DNA of 64,000 bases from Aphelocoma coerulescens. Its lineage: Eukaryota; Chordata; Aves; Passeriformes; Corvidae. The notes under the pieces are model-generated. The model was not told the origin of the DNA and did no database searches. It worked only from the letters and a program-made list of their open reading frames with translations. The translations under genes were made by a program, and so were the position numbers. Below are positions 1-12,161 of this stretch, piece after piece; position 1 is the first letter of the stretch, and every line of letters begins with the position of its first letter. The stretch lies in contig NC_091020.1 in the NCBI RefSeq assembly GCF_041296385.1, positions 27,523,001-27,587,000 of the forward strand, written 5' to 3'.

Positions 1-3000
1 AAACTCACATAAAACCTCTCATTCCCCCCCCACTGCATCCCCTCCTTTTGGCCTCTTTGTGGCAGGAAAAACAGCTGAGACCCTCCCCTCCCCATCCCAA
101 GCATCAGGCCTTTGTTCATCAGGTTTTTACACCTCCACTAGCATCCCAGCTCTCCGCAGAAACAACCAGCCCAAAACCCTAGTGAAATTCCTTCTTAAGT
201 ACCACGCTCCATGGCAGGGCTGCAGTTGCTTTTCTAGAAAGAAGATTTCCTTAAAGATGCCCATAGCCCTCTTATTACCTGAAATAGCACACCTGAAGAT
301 AAATGATTTTATAGAACTGCATTCTGGCTAATCACTGACCGAAAAAACCCCAGCAGTGAGAGACTATCAGAGCTGCCTGAGTTGTACTGAAAAATCAAGG
401 TCAATGTATTTCTAGATTTTTCTAGAAAGACAGCCTTGAGCCCAGCATCGTTCACTCTCAGACAAAGCACAGTGTGGAAACTGAGACTTGACAGACGAAG
501 TGTCTCAGTAAAGATGCACAGCTTGGAACAAGTCAGATAATTTGTAGTAATTGCAGGTGGCTCATGAAGAGCCATGAGAAGAAGCCTCCCTTGAGTCATC
601 TTGCACTTAAGTTGGATTTCTTCCAAGAAGATATTTGACTTAGCTTTGTTTTAATCAGAGCCAAAAAGGAATTAAAAAAGCTTTTAATCACTGTAAGAAT
701 CCCACTTAATCAGACTACTGTCTCAGTTTGTTTCTTTAGCACTGATGAATTAACCTGATCACAGTGTGATTTTGCTAAGAGTTTTGATAGTGTAATATTA
801 AAGTTTTTCTGTTGCCTGCATTTACATCTGTTACAAACCTTGCTTACAGAAAAGGGTTGATAAGAGAGGTCTTAAATGCAACCCCTTGACCAAATTAATG
901 AATTTCCATGTTCAGGACCTACTATTCTTATTTTCCAAATGGGAATATTCAAACAATTACTATGAACTATCCTATGATACAGGTGATTCTAATAATGCAA
1001 ACTGAAACCAAGTAAACAAATCCAGTGTTTTCTTACTGGACTGCAGATTTAAAGGTAAAAATCTGAAGTAGCTTAGGCCTTTTCCTAGAGTTACATGACT
1101 TATGTTGCCATCATATTCTCCACTTTTTTCCCTCTCCCAGGGAATTCATTCAGGCATTGGACTCACAGCTTTTCAGCTAGCTACTTCGAAATGCACAAGC
1201 TAATGAAAATCATCCCACTGCTGAATTTGGAAAAAAACCACAATCACAGGTAAGAAAAACTGGTTAATGGGAAGTCAGATGTAACAACAACATTAGAAGA
1301 GGTTTAAACTCATAGCCCAGTGGAGTCATGGCCAGAGAATTTTTCTGAAACCTCATGGTATCTGCCAAGAGAATGTCAAGAAATATTGTTCCTAGCCACA
1401 TAGCTGTCTGAGGGATGGCAGATGGAGGAAAGAGTACATGTGCCAGCATGTCTAATTAGCTTAGAGACTCTTAATTCCTTTGTTGTTTTTTAAATGCCAC
1501 TCTGTCAAATATTTGATCCAATGACCATGGAAGTAGAGAGGAGTTTCTCAACTGACCCCGATAGGTGCTAGCCTCAAACCCACACACTTTATGTAAGAAA
1601 GTATTTGGCTGCTGGCCTGTTGCAGAGTTGTTTGCAGGACACAGGGAAGAGAAAGGAATGGATCAAAAGCAAGATGGATATTGGGCTACTTCTGAAAATT
1701 ATATGCTATGGGATTTACGGTGGGTCTGTAATAAAGAGGACATTTCACCCTCAATCCAGATTTGGAGTGTTTTTGTGTGTGGTTACATCAATAGAAAAAC
1801 ACCCTGAAGGCTGGTTTCCTTTTCTTTTTTCCTTCCTCTCAGAAAAGATTTATTTTTCTCTCCCAGTTAAAGCTCAGCTGCTTTTTCTGTTCCCATGATG
1901 TTTTCTCATCTCCATCCCATGCTCTTGCATACTGACAAGCTGCAAGGAATCAGCGCCAGGGATCCCATTTTCCCAAGGGTGGATTGTTGTCACATCAGTT
2001 GCCTGGCTAGGTCCAGTTGCTGTATTTCATCCCGTGTCAAATCTTCCTGTCATAGGAAAAACAAGGCATACAGCAGAGGGACGGTCACCCACTCCCTCTG
2101 TGGGCTCCAAAAAACTTCTAAAGAGAAGAGTTTCTTCTGCTTAAGGGGATCTTTTGCTGTGCTGATTCATGGCACAGCAGAACGATTCAGGCCAGCTAGG
2201 CAAAGAGATCGTTTTCCTTTGCTTTGGGAAGGAGCTGGCAGACTGTGCAGGAAACCTGTGCCCAGAGCAGCACTGACCTTGTTAATGGTGCCTGCTCATG
2301 CAGGGCTGGGAGATCCTCTCACTTTATTTATCTGCCAAGGGGAGGCAAGCTGATACCTGCTGCCAAGCCAGCCCCCACACAACCCAGTGTGACCAGTCAC
2401 ACACGGTCAGCTCTGCCAGCCTGTACTCAGGACTGGCCTGAGCTAATCTGTGGAGAGAGGTTAGTGAGTGACCAGTGACTTGTGCTTGGATTACACATTT
2501 CCTCAAACAAACCTCACAGGGGTGGGCTGAGGAGAGGAAGCATTGCCATTTCTATCTCATGCATGTGAAGGTACAGGTACGTGGCTGATGACTGCAGTCA
2601 GATAAAGCAAAATAGAGTTTAGCACAAGATTTGTAATCCACTCCTAAACATCATTCTGCATCTTGATGCTTCTTACTCAGCTTGGAGTGTCATTGAAAAT
2701 AAAATCAAGTCCTGTGGCTGTGAGCCAGCCAGGTTTAGAGAGGCATAGTTTGAATAACTGCACTTTTTCACTGCTGTGTGCTTGGGCATATCTTGGTGTT
2801 AAGATAAAGGAGGAACATTTCCAGAAAAGCAGCCTGCTTTTGTTTCATCTCCCTTCTGAGGTCTGAAGTTCTGTTCAAGACTGTCCAGACCTTGATTTGC
2901 ACTGCACAAGGCAAGACCAGAATGAATATGGTCTGAATCGATCACTCAGTGAGAAAAAAATGTCATTCACACTCTGAAAATATAGCTTTTATGAAGATAG

Positions 3001-3185
3001 AAATATAAAACCTACAGAGCACAGTTAAAACCACAAAGAGCAGAGGGTTTGCTCACAAATGTACATTTCTGCTCATTATTACGACAGGCACACAACTAAG
3101 TTTGCAAAGGTTTAATCACAATTCCTACACAAGGATACAGTCAGGAACTCTGTCTAGGCAGCCACATAGCTTTTAGTGGCTGTGA

Positions 3186-3198
3186 TTTTTTTTTTTTT
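3186..3198. repeat. Poly-T run (13)
   Basis: Uninterrupted 13-base T run. No recognisable retrocopy lies on the side where a minus-strand poly-A tail would attach, so it reads as simple-sequence slippage. Confidence 0.9.
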
Positions 3199-3586
3199 CT
3201 CCTAAGGAAAATGTTTTTGCTTTTATGGACAAGGTTTCCATAGCACACAGGTGCATTCACACATCTGGACTGACAGCTGTGCTATAGTCCTTCCCCTAAC
3301 CCCCTTGCTCCAGTTAGTTTCTCTTTTAGAATTAGTGCCTAATGGGAAGTTAGAGCATTAAAAACTGCGTTTTGAACTGAAATCTTACTAAATGCTGGTT
3401 TTGGCTTGAGTTTGTTTCACTTGAGGACTCTGCCTTGAAAAAATAAATGGATAGGAACTTTCATACTCTAGAAAGTGCTCTCCTCTGTTCTGTATTTTTA
3501 AAGTCTTTATAGCAACTTTTGCAGGAAGCTTCCTAAACTATCACAAAAAAACCCCGACAAAACCACCCCCAAAAATTCAAAAACAA

Positions 3587-3602
3587 GCAAACAAACAAAC
3601 AA
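3587..3602. repeat. (CAAA)n microsatellite
   Basis: About four CAAA units preceded by A/C-rich low-complexity sequence from 3541. Short and imperfect at its left edge. Confidence 0.85.
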
Positions 3603-3849
3603 CCTGGTCCTAATCTTACATGGGCTGATACAGGACAATTTTGTCTTTTGATATGGTTCACGAGGAGCTGTAGTCAAAACTAAAGATATTCTCCTTCCCT
3701 CTTCATATAAATAAGCATAGCCAACTAAACACACACCAACCTCTAAACTCTGAGACAGACTTTCTCCTTTTTCTGGCTTGATATTCAAAATTGTGTAGTG
3801 TAAGTTTTTAAAAAGATTTTGTATGAAAAAACCCATTTCCCAACAATTA

Positions 3850-3862
3850 TTTTTTTTTTTTT
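3850..3862. repeat. Poly-T run (13)
   Basis: Thirteen consecutive T residues, with no associated retrocopy visible. Confidence 0.9.
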
Positions 3863-4793
3863 AATTGACTTGCTGGTTTTGCTCAACATTTTCTATTCCA
3901 CAGTTTAACCACATTTATAATCCACTCAACAAATGGCAAAATCTAAGAAAATTCAGTCAGAGAACCATTAGAGTAAGTGGAATGAGACACATTGCCTATT
4001 TAGCCTTATATATTGCTTGCAGGAATTGCTTTTGCTTCCAGGGAAAGAAGTTTTAGTAAGCATGTAGATCTTCAATTATTAAGTGTAATGACTCAGAAGA
4101 AAATGTTATTTTCTGTCCCCTGGAGATAAGTAACTTATGACTTCAAGCACAATGGTAAATATCCCAAAGCTTGAATTCTGGATAGCAGTATTGTATCAAC
4201 AACTTTGCAAGTCAAGACAGAATTCCTGCTTGTTTAGCAAACCTCAGTACTGTGTGCATTGAGATGTGAAGTGACTGGCAAACACACCTAAGGAAAAAGG
4301 AATAAATACATCAAATTATGGAAGCACCTCACTAAAGGGCTGAGAAGAAACACTTACTTTCCTTTAGTTACTACTTTGAAGGCAGGTCAGTCCTCACCAA
4401 CAGATGTAATCCAAAGGTTGGTATTTGAAGCATTTGAGTCAGATGGGATGTAGCATTCCAAGGGACTTTGTCAGTCATAGGGCTGAGTCCCTGCATTTGT
4501 TGCAGCTGAACAATGAGATGTATGAGATCAAACCCAGTAGGTCCACAGAAATCCCAGTCTAGAGAGCACTCCACACTACCAGCCACCAAGCCTCCTAAAA
4601 ACCCTTCTGAAAAACAGAAACATTATTGAACTGTGGAGCAGATGGGAAAGATCAGTTTCCCACTCGAAATGAAAAGCACCTGTACTCTTGAGGTTGAATT
4701 CATCAGCACTCTGATTTTATGCTTCATTTTCCCCAAAGTAAGTAGATAACAAACTTTCTGAAAAAGACCTGTCATAGAAGCTGCCCTACCCAT

Positions 4794-4808
4794 AAAAAAA
4801 AAAAAAAA
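4794..4808. repeat. Poly-A run (15)
   Basis: Fifteen consecutive A residues, followed after a short gap by a second A-rich tract near 4815-4830. It could be a decayed retroposon tail, but the upstream sequence resembles no known gene or SINE. Confidence 0.85.
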
Positions 4809-6339
4809 TTACTACAAAAAAAAACAAAACCAGAAAAGTTTTATCACTGTATTTTTGACTTCACATTGCATTACCAAAAATTGATCTGTGCCTAATTAAT
4901 AGCTTCCTTTAGCTAATCTGCTTCATCTTGACCTTTGAAAGGATTTATTATACAGGGAACACTCTTGCATTTCAGATAATTCCCTACAAGCTCTCTGATA
5001 ACATAATGAAGCTGATAACACAATGAAACTGTTAAGAAAGCTCTTTAATATCAAAAAGAAGAAACACAATATTTTATTATTAGAGAGTTCCATGAGAACC
5101 AGCAAAGAAAATAAGTTATCTGTTGGATAGGAAGACTTCAGGACTTAAAAATATTAAGCATCAGCTCCAGGTACATCTCTCAGTTCCTTTGGAAGCAAGG
5201 CAGTGATCTCTCATTCATAAAAGCAAAGGAATTATGGAAGGAATAAATGCAACACAGTCCTGATGTGGCAGGTGTCCAGATCAAGCTCTGTGTACAAAGA
5301 TCTGTGAGGTCACCAGTGCTCAACAGTGGGCCATGGGGGAAACTTTCAATTATTTCACTCAGAAGGCACACTGATAATAAACTTACTGCATATCAGGAAT
5401 TTTATAGATCTCTCATGCTACTTTGAAAATACTGGTTTGTTATGAAATTTCTGTTTACTCTTCAATAAACAAACAGCATCTGCCTGCATCAGAACCAAGA
5501 ATAATAAGCAATAAATCACCACAGCAGCCAGGATAACAGAATTGTTGAGGAAAGATGGCATCTGTGCTGAGAAGGGACATTTCCATATGCCATCTCCTCA
5601 GGAGATGTTGTGTAACAGCAGGAAGTGAATGATGAAAGCCATCAATGCTTATCAGTTTGGGTTGATCATGCACAGAAGAACTATTTCAGAAAGAGCTATA
5701 AGGTTTGGAGAAGAGATTGTGGAAGTGACACCATGCTATGAGGTCTCCTGGAAGCAGAAGCACAGGGAACATGGTTGAAAAACCAAAGCACTGAGCCTCA
5801 CTACAGGTTCTGCAGGTCCTGGACCACAATCCACAACTCTTTCAATGTGTTGATTCTGAGCTACAACAAAGCTTAAAGCCAGAGACTTCAGTGATTCTAG
5901 CTAAAGCATACCTCTACAGAAAAAAAGACACAAGTATCCAAACATATCTCTTTAGACAGTTGCATATGAAGACAAGTCAACACCTGCCATAAACATACAG
6001 TGGAAGCATCCCACTGCTGGCTTAAAGACTGGGGCCAGGCACAGGTTGGAAGATCTATACAAGCATAGGAATTACAGGTCTCCAACACAGGGAAGATATT
6101 CTGTTTCACCCTAAGTATAAAAGGCTAACTGAGAGGCAGATGAATGTCTTTTGGGACATACAGAGAAATGGATATGTTAACCATGTGGTGTTGCTAGTGG
6201 AGAAGCATATTTTGTGATCTGGGCTTAAAGAAAAGTCACATACTAAACAGTTACTTCTGATATGATTAAAATAAAAACTACTATGCAGGACCATTGAGTC
6301 TAAATCTCATCTAGCTGGGGAAAGCACATAAAGATCCAT

Positions 6340-6815
6340 AAAAGCACAGAATATGTCAAGTCAGAAGGGACCCACAAGGGTCACAGAGCTCAATACCCAG
6401 TCTTGCACAGGACCATCTCCCAGAATCACACCATGTACCTGAGAGCATTTTCCAAAGACTTCTTGACCTCTGTCAGGCTGTGACCATTGCCCTGGGGAGC
6501 CTGTTCCTATGCCCAACCACCCTCTGGGGGAAGAACATTTTCCTAATATCCAACCTAAACCTCTCCTGACACAGGACATGAAGCTGTCATTAGTCACCAG
6601 AGATCATTGTCTGGCACTCCACTTTCCATCATGAAGAAGATGTAGGCTGCTCTGAGGTCTCACCCCAGTCTCCTCTAGTTTAGCCTGAACAAGCCAAGTG
6701 ATCTCAGATCTTGTATGGTTTCTTCTCTAGACCCTTTATCACCTTCATAACTCTCCTTTGGATGCTTTCTGATAGCATTATATCTTTCATATATTATGGT
6801 GCCCAAAACTTACCA
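6340..6815 (-). mobile_element. CR1 LINE fragment, 5'-truncated 3' end
   Basis: This is the 3' end of a chicken-repeat-1 non-LTR retrotransposon whose sense strand is the minus strand. The + strand shows the usual antisense reading of avian CR1: a CACAGAATATG-like terminus at the left edge, then GGGACCCACAAGGGTCA, then CCTGGGGAGCCTGTTCC, CCACCCTCTGGG and TCCTAATATCCAACCTAAAC in the known order, then a stretch corresponding to the end of the ORF2 coding region. Similarity fades near 6815, so the element is heavily 5'-truncated, as almost all CR1 copies are. The residual minus-strand frame inside it is broken relative to a working ORF2. The terminus differs from that of the copy at 11080-11456, so the two belong to different CR1 subfamilies (CR1-J/E-like here, by recall). 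The exact subfamily needs a repeat-library search. Confidence 0.9.
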
Positions 6816-9800
6816 TAGCCCAACACACAATCATACCCTGAATGGATACTGTTATCTATGTCTTTTGTCCTAGAAATAAAAACCAAGCCCAAACCCACAA
6901 AATATTAAAGGCCTGGACACCATCATGGAGATCTGAACCAAAGAAAACAATCTCTGCTTAGGATGCAAGTGATGTATTAGATAATAGTAAGAGGGAAAAC
7001 AATAGGTATATTGTATAGCTTGGAAATACAATAAAAATGCATCAAAGGACTATTTCAAGTTTGAGGTTTTCAAGTTCTTACCATTTTGGAGGCAAAGAAA
7101 TGTTTTCCTAATCATGTACAGTGTGGCACAGCAGAAGCTGCCTTACACTGGAGGAAATATTCTTCAAGGAAAAAATGGATTTGAAAGACCAAGCAATGAA
7201 GAGGAAAAAGCCAACAACAGAAACCAAAACAAACCCTGAACAGAGCCCTAATTATACATGTTGAATAAGATGTTCTCTGGCTGCTTTTGTTTAACATAAT
7301 TTTAAGGCAAAGTCCTTTAAGCACTGTGGAGAGAATGTAGAGGCTAAATCAGGCTGCTCATTAACTGCTGTAATTCTGAGATATTTTGCATTTCCTGCTC
7401 AGGTCCCAGTTTAGGCCTTTTTGTGTGTGTTAGTGATTAACCTCTGCAGGGAAAATGGAAGGGGCTAAATGGATAATCGCAATTAAATATGACAAAAACA
7501 TTTATCAGCCTGACATTACATCTTTTCTCTCCCTTTCCTTGGGCAGTACATAGTTGGTCTCTGCAGGAGGGAGCCCTCCAGAAAATCACCTGGGCATCAG
7601 CAGTTTTGATAATGAGAAAGATGAGTACAGCTACACAAAGGGCTTGCCTGCTGTCTTCACAGATAGACTGCAAGGTGTTTGACATTGTTCTGAAGGCTGT
7701 ATTAAAAGCACCATGATGGCCACATCTCTGTGAAACATCCCATTACTTGGGACAAAATGCATGATGTTTTGAGGGAAAATATTCTTTAACACTGTACCTG
7801 AACACAGCTTCTGGCCATGGAAATGTGACACTCTTTTCCTCTCAAAAACCCCAGTCCCTTAACCCCAACACTATTTCCTGCACAGACACATCTGGTCCTG
7901 TCTGACAGCAAGGGGACTTGCAACAGTTGAACTTTCGAGATCCATTCTAGTTCTACTTTTCCAGTTTTGTCTGGGACAGATCAGGATGTAAGTTAGCTCA
8001 TCAGAATGAAATTCAAGTAATTCTCTGGTGTTCATCACAAACCCCTTAGAAATTAAAAGCCAAACAGACTCTTGACATTTATGTAGGTCTCTCCCTGTCT
8101 AATTGCAATGAAAAGATATTTGTATGAATTGAATTTCTTTCTAGTTTAAATCTCTCTTGGATTCATAGTCAGGGGATTTTGTGTTAGATCTTAATATATC
8201 TAAAAAAAACCCAAAACCCACTTGTGATGGTGTTTGATTTTTATCATCTGTTCTCATATGACATCGTTGCCATGTTCCTCTGATGTACTTCACCTCTGTG
8301 AGCTCATTCAAGGGCACTAGGGCAGACCCCAATCCAAGCATAGGAAGTGATGTTTATAGCTACACACAGATTAAAGCTAAATGTCAAAGTATAGAAGGAG
8401 GAATTTTAAAGGGTATTAAAAAGTAATAACACAAAAAAAAGTGCTTGGAGCAGGTGAACAGTTTCACTGAAATTTCCTTTGTGTCAAATTGCAGACTTTC
8501 GCCCTTTGCTCGGTGTGGAAGCAGGTGGGAAGAAATAAATCAGAAAGTACTTGAGAGAAAAAAAAAATGAAGATTCCTCAATTTTATTGTAACCAACACA
8601 TTCTCATATCTTAAATCTAGCTCAATGTTCTTTCCACTCAGTTACCAGCGAATATAGCAAGCAAGAAATTATTTCTATGTATATCACAGAAAATATAAAT
8701 AAGAAAATAGTTGTTTTTTTTCCAGACAACACTTTAAGTGATATTTTGTGGGACAGTCTGAATCTGGGCACAAAGAAACAGAAAATAGGATCCTAATGAG
8801 GATTCATTTACTTTGTGGTAAAGAGAAGCACAGAAAAACAAAGCCAGGCAGGTAAGACAATGGTAAATGTCTTAAAAGAGAAATGGGCAGGAAGTAGAGC
8901 AAGAGAGGGATGCAGACAAAGCAGCAGAGAGGTCCTGCACTACTAATCAAACCATAACCAGAAGGTAAAACCTGTATCCAATGAAACCAAAATTTTCAAT
9001 TACTTCTTAGACGTACTGATTGAAGAATGCTTGGACAGGCTGTTATTCCTCAAATATCCCCAAGCACCTCCCAGTATAGTTCTCCCATTGAAGAGAAACT
9101 TTTCAGGAGTTAGGCCCTAGTCACCTCTTCCCTCCAGTACAAGCCACGCAGCTCTTCCACAGGAGCTACAAAAGCAGGTAAAGAGCCTTCAGTCAGCACC
9201 TAAAGAGCCAAGAAAAGTGGCTGAGAGCCCCAACACGACTCTGCTCTCTGTCTCTGCTAAACACCTGCTCTCAGCATGTGAAACAAGGGAATCCTGCAGT
9301 CAAAAAACTTGCCTAACTTCAAGGAGAGAGTCTATTCCCTGCACTAGCACAGGATTTCCTTGCTAATTCCAGCAAGCAACTTAGTTTCCTTATCTTATTT
9401 TTCCTCATCTGGAAAAGTGGGTCAGTAATTCCACTTTTATTTATTTTGCCTATTCTGATTGAAAGCCCAAACCAAGCATTCTAGCCTTCACTGCACTTGA
9501 CTCAAACCATGCCAAGTTCAGAATATGTTTTTTCTGAACTTTGAGGCATCTTTCAGCTTTTCACTGCAGACATAAGGGCTGAGAACTTGATGGGGTTACT
9601 TGTGAAAGACAGGTCATATAGTCATAGGGCTTTTAGGGTCACCTCCTTAAAAAGACAGCCAGTATTACATTGCCAATAATAAACCCACAAAAATTTTGCT
9701 GTGTTTACAAATACGCAAATTATATCCACTTTAAAGGTTGTAGATGCTACTTTAAAGTTATTAGAAAACCCTATACTTCAGATTTTCAAAGGGTCACTCC

Positions 9801-11079
9801 TGAACCTCTGCTTCTGCCTCTTTTCATCTCACCATCACTCTGCTACAAGAACATCCTGCACAGAGCTAAGCTTCAAGCACAAAAGCAGCACTTTGAATCA
9901 AGAGATTCTGCAGTAGAAACATTTTTGTTGCTGTATCTACAGACCTCTACCAAAGAGGAATGTTTTCCCTCTTCTTTCTGGTGTTCAATGGAAAGCATTC
10001 AAGTAGAATGAAATCCCCTGAGATCTTGAGCACATGACAGGATGGACTTACTGTGACTGCTGTGGAAAAAACACAAACAGTGGGATTAAATTCATTTACC
10101 CCAAGGCAAAGGAAAGAAGTTCATTCCAAAGTTACCAGGGTGCTACAGAACAGATAAACAGATTCTGTAAAAGTTACTGAAGTGTTCTGAAAAGTATTTG
10201 TTGGCATCAAGAAACCCCACCTACACTTACTGGAGGGGTAATGGACTTTTCATGTCCTTAGATCCATTCTGCACTACAAATCTTGCAGATGAGCTGGTCA
10301 AGATGAAAGTTAAGATGATGACAAAGGAATAAAGGGTAAATATTGTGAGTAGTTGTGTCCAGAATTAACCTGACTGGATGATTTAATCTTTCTTACTATA
10401 AATTCTAGTACAGGTCACAGCTGTTTCCAGGCAAACAGACATTGTTTCAGCCTGGTGCACCTCGGAACTCAGAGTTGTAAAGGCCACACAATTAAACACC
10501 ACAGCCAGATTTAATGACAATAGAAGACACATTGTGGAAAGCTCTGTGCTGCTGCAGCCAATGGAGAGAAATGGAGATTTCTAGGTAGCACTGCTTTTTA
10601 TCTCAAGCTAGTAGAAATTTAAATGAACATTTGGAGGTGCCTACCTAGTTCCATCTTTGCTTCAGACAGAGGCAAGAAGAACAGTTACAACCTGATTTCT
10701 AAGTGCAATATTTAAACTTAACTGGGTCCCAAGCTTTGTACTCTCCCTGACTCATCTTCCAGGTAACTTCTGCTCACTGAATTTTGCCTCTGAGGTGCCT
10801 GGAACCATAATAATGTTTCCTATAATAAATGAAAAATTATAAAAGCAATATATTTTCTGATTCCAGCAGCATTTCCTTTCAGAACTTGATATATTTTTTT
10901 TTAAATGTTATGTAGTGCTAGGGATTTTGACACTGGAATCCTTCCAGGTAATAAATTGCACATTATTTACTATGCATGAATGTAGAAAACATAACTGAAT
11001 ATTATTGGTTTGAACCATGGAGTTAGAATTCCTTTTCTTAAGCAAATATTCTAAGCCTGAAGTTACTGGCTTTCCAAGG
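6816..11079. other. Unique non-coding DNA between two CR1 copies
   Basis: No gene recognised. The segment is AT-rich with only short random frames. A possible MIR-type SINE fossil lies at 9374-9440. The remainder shows no homopolymer longer than about 9 and no family-level similarity I can name. Confidence 0.6.
9374..9440 (+). repeat. Possible MIR-like SINE fossil
   Basis: A stretch reading AACTTAGTTTCCTTATC, then TTCCTCATCTGGAAAAGTGGG, resembles the conserved TCAGTTTCCTCATCTGTAAAATGGG segment of MIR elements, which are ancient amniote SINEs that survive as fossils in bird genomes. The match is short, interrupted by an AT-rich insertion, and lacks the downstream part of MIR. It could be coincidence. 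Confidence 0.3.
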
Positions 11080-11456
11080 GAGTTCGGGTTGTTCTGCCTG
11101 GAGAACAGATAGCTTGATGAGAAATTAAAGGCCTTTCAGTACCTAAAGGGGCTACATGAGATGGAGAGGGGCTTTCTACAAGGACAGGGACTGATAGGAC
11201 AAGGGGCAATGGGTTTAAAACTGAAAGAGAGTAGGTTTAGATTAGATATCAGGAAGAAATTCTTCACTGTGATGGTGGTGAGGCACTGGCACAGAGATGC
11301 TGTGGATGCCCCATTCCTGCAAGTGTTCAAGGCCAGGTTGGATGGGGCTCTGAGCATCCTGGTCTAGTGGGAAGCGTCCGTGCACGTGGCAGGGGAGGTG
11401 GAACAAGATGAGATTTAAGATCCCTTCTAACCCAAACCATTCTATGATTCTGTGAT
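11080..11456 (+). mobile_element. CR1 LINE fragment with intact 3' terminus
   Basis: A 5'-truncated CR1 retrotransposon in sense orientation. It runs from the motif TTGTTCTGCCTGGAGAA through GGCCTTTCAGTACCTAAAGG and GGATTTAGATTAGATATCAGG-like sequence to the diagnostic CR1 terminus, ATTCTATGATTCTGTGATG, an 8-bp-unit tail at 11439-11456. An open frame at 11161-11367 preserves the C-terminal peptide of CR1 ORF2: an RLDIRKKFFT segment, then VVRHW, then VDAPFLQVFKARLDGALS before the stop. Relative to other copies the residues between HW and VDAP look shortened. There is no 5' UTR, endonuclease or reverse-transcriptase domain, so the copy is dead. No target-site duplication was seen, as is usual for CR1. 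Confidence 0.95.
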
Positions 11457-12149
11457 GTCTTGTGTTTGACTAAGAAACTCCATCCAAGGTCAAGTTGGGA
11501 AAAAACCCAAAACCAACACAAATCATTTTCTTACAAAAGCCTCAGAACACTAAGATATTCCTAACCAATTCCAGCTTTAATGGCATCTCTTGACCTTTTG
11601 TGTCAATTGACTGGCTCCATTGTGACTTTAGTTGTGTGAAAGGTCTTTAGGATTCAGCTAGGTCAACCAGCTCAGAATGCCCCATGTGGAGAGGAAACTT
11701 AGAATAGCACAGAGGCATTCCTGCAAAATTAATGGCTGATCCTTTTGCACATTTTCCCCACCAAAAGCACTAGTTTTAACAGTGAATTTTGGTGGGAAAG
11801 ATATTTGTCCTTTTATCTCCAGAGTTAACTCATTTCACAAATAGTAACAAGTAATAGCACTTGATGCTCAACTCAGCCCTAGAACAAGGAGTTTGACTTT
11901 TTTTTCCCCCACAAAATAGACACAAATTCACAGTCAATGTTATAACTTTTCATATATTAGAAGTTGCAAATTTATGAATGAAGACAGTTTGGATAAGCTG
12001 AATAATAACCTTTCTAGGATATAGCAGAATAAATTTACAATGCAACTGCCACTTTTATAGGTGAGCTGTCTCTTTTTATGATGGAGGATAGGATGCACTC
12101 AGAGTTCTGTAAGTTCAAATGTTTATGTATCTCTTTAAATGAAGTGTCC

Positions 12150-12161
12150 AAAAAAAAAAAA
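12150..12161. repeat. Poly-A run (12)
   Basis: Twelve consecutive A residues in unique sequence. Confidence 0.9.

Larger units (their letters stand above)
1..6339. other. Unique non-coding DNA, no gene seen
   Basis: AT-rich sequence with frequent stops in all frames. Within it are T runs at 3186-3198 and 3850-3862, an A run at 4794-4808 and a CAAA microsatellite near 3587. A GC-richer patch spans about 1.9-2.5 kb; it carries overlapping open frames of up to 152 codons that match no family I recognise and are best explained by fewer AT-rich stop codons. No exon with credible splice sites and no recognisable repeat family was seen. Confidence 0.6.

Noticed and set aside
1895..2353. 152-codon forward frame
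   Set aside because: Cys/Arg-rich with no domain. Other frames overlap it in the same GC-richer patch and no splice sites or promoter are evident.
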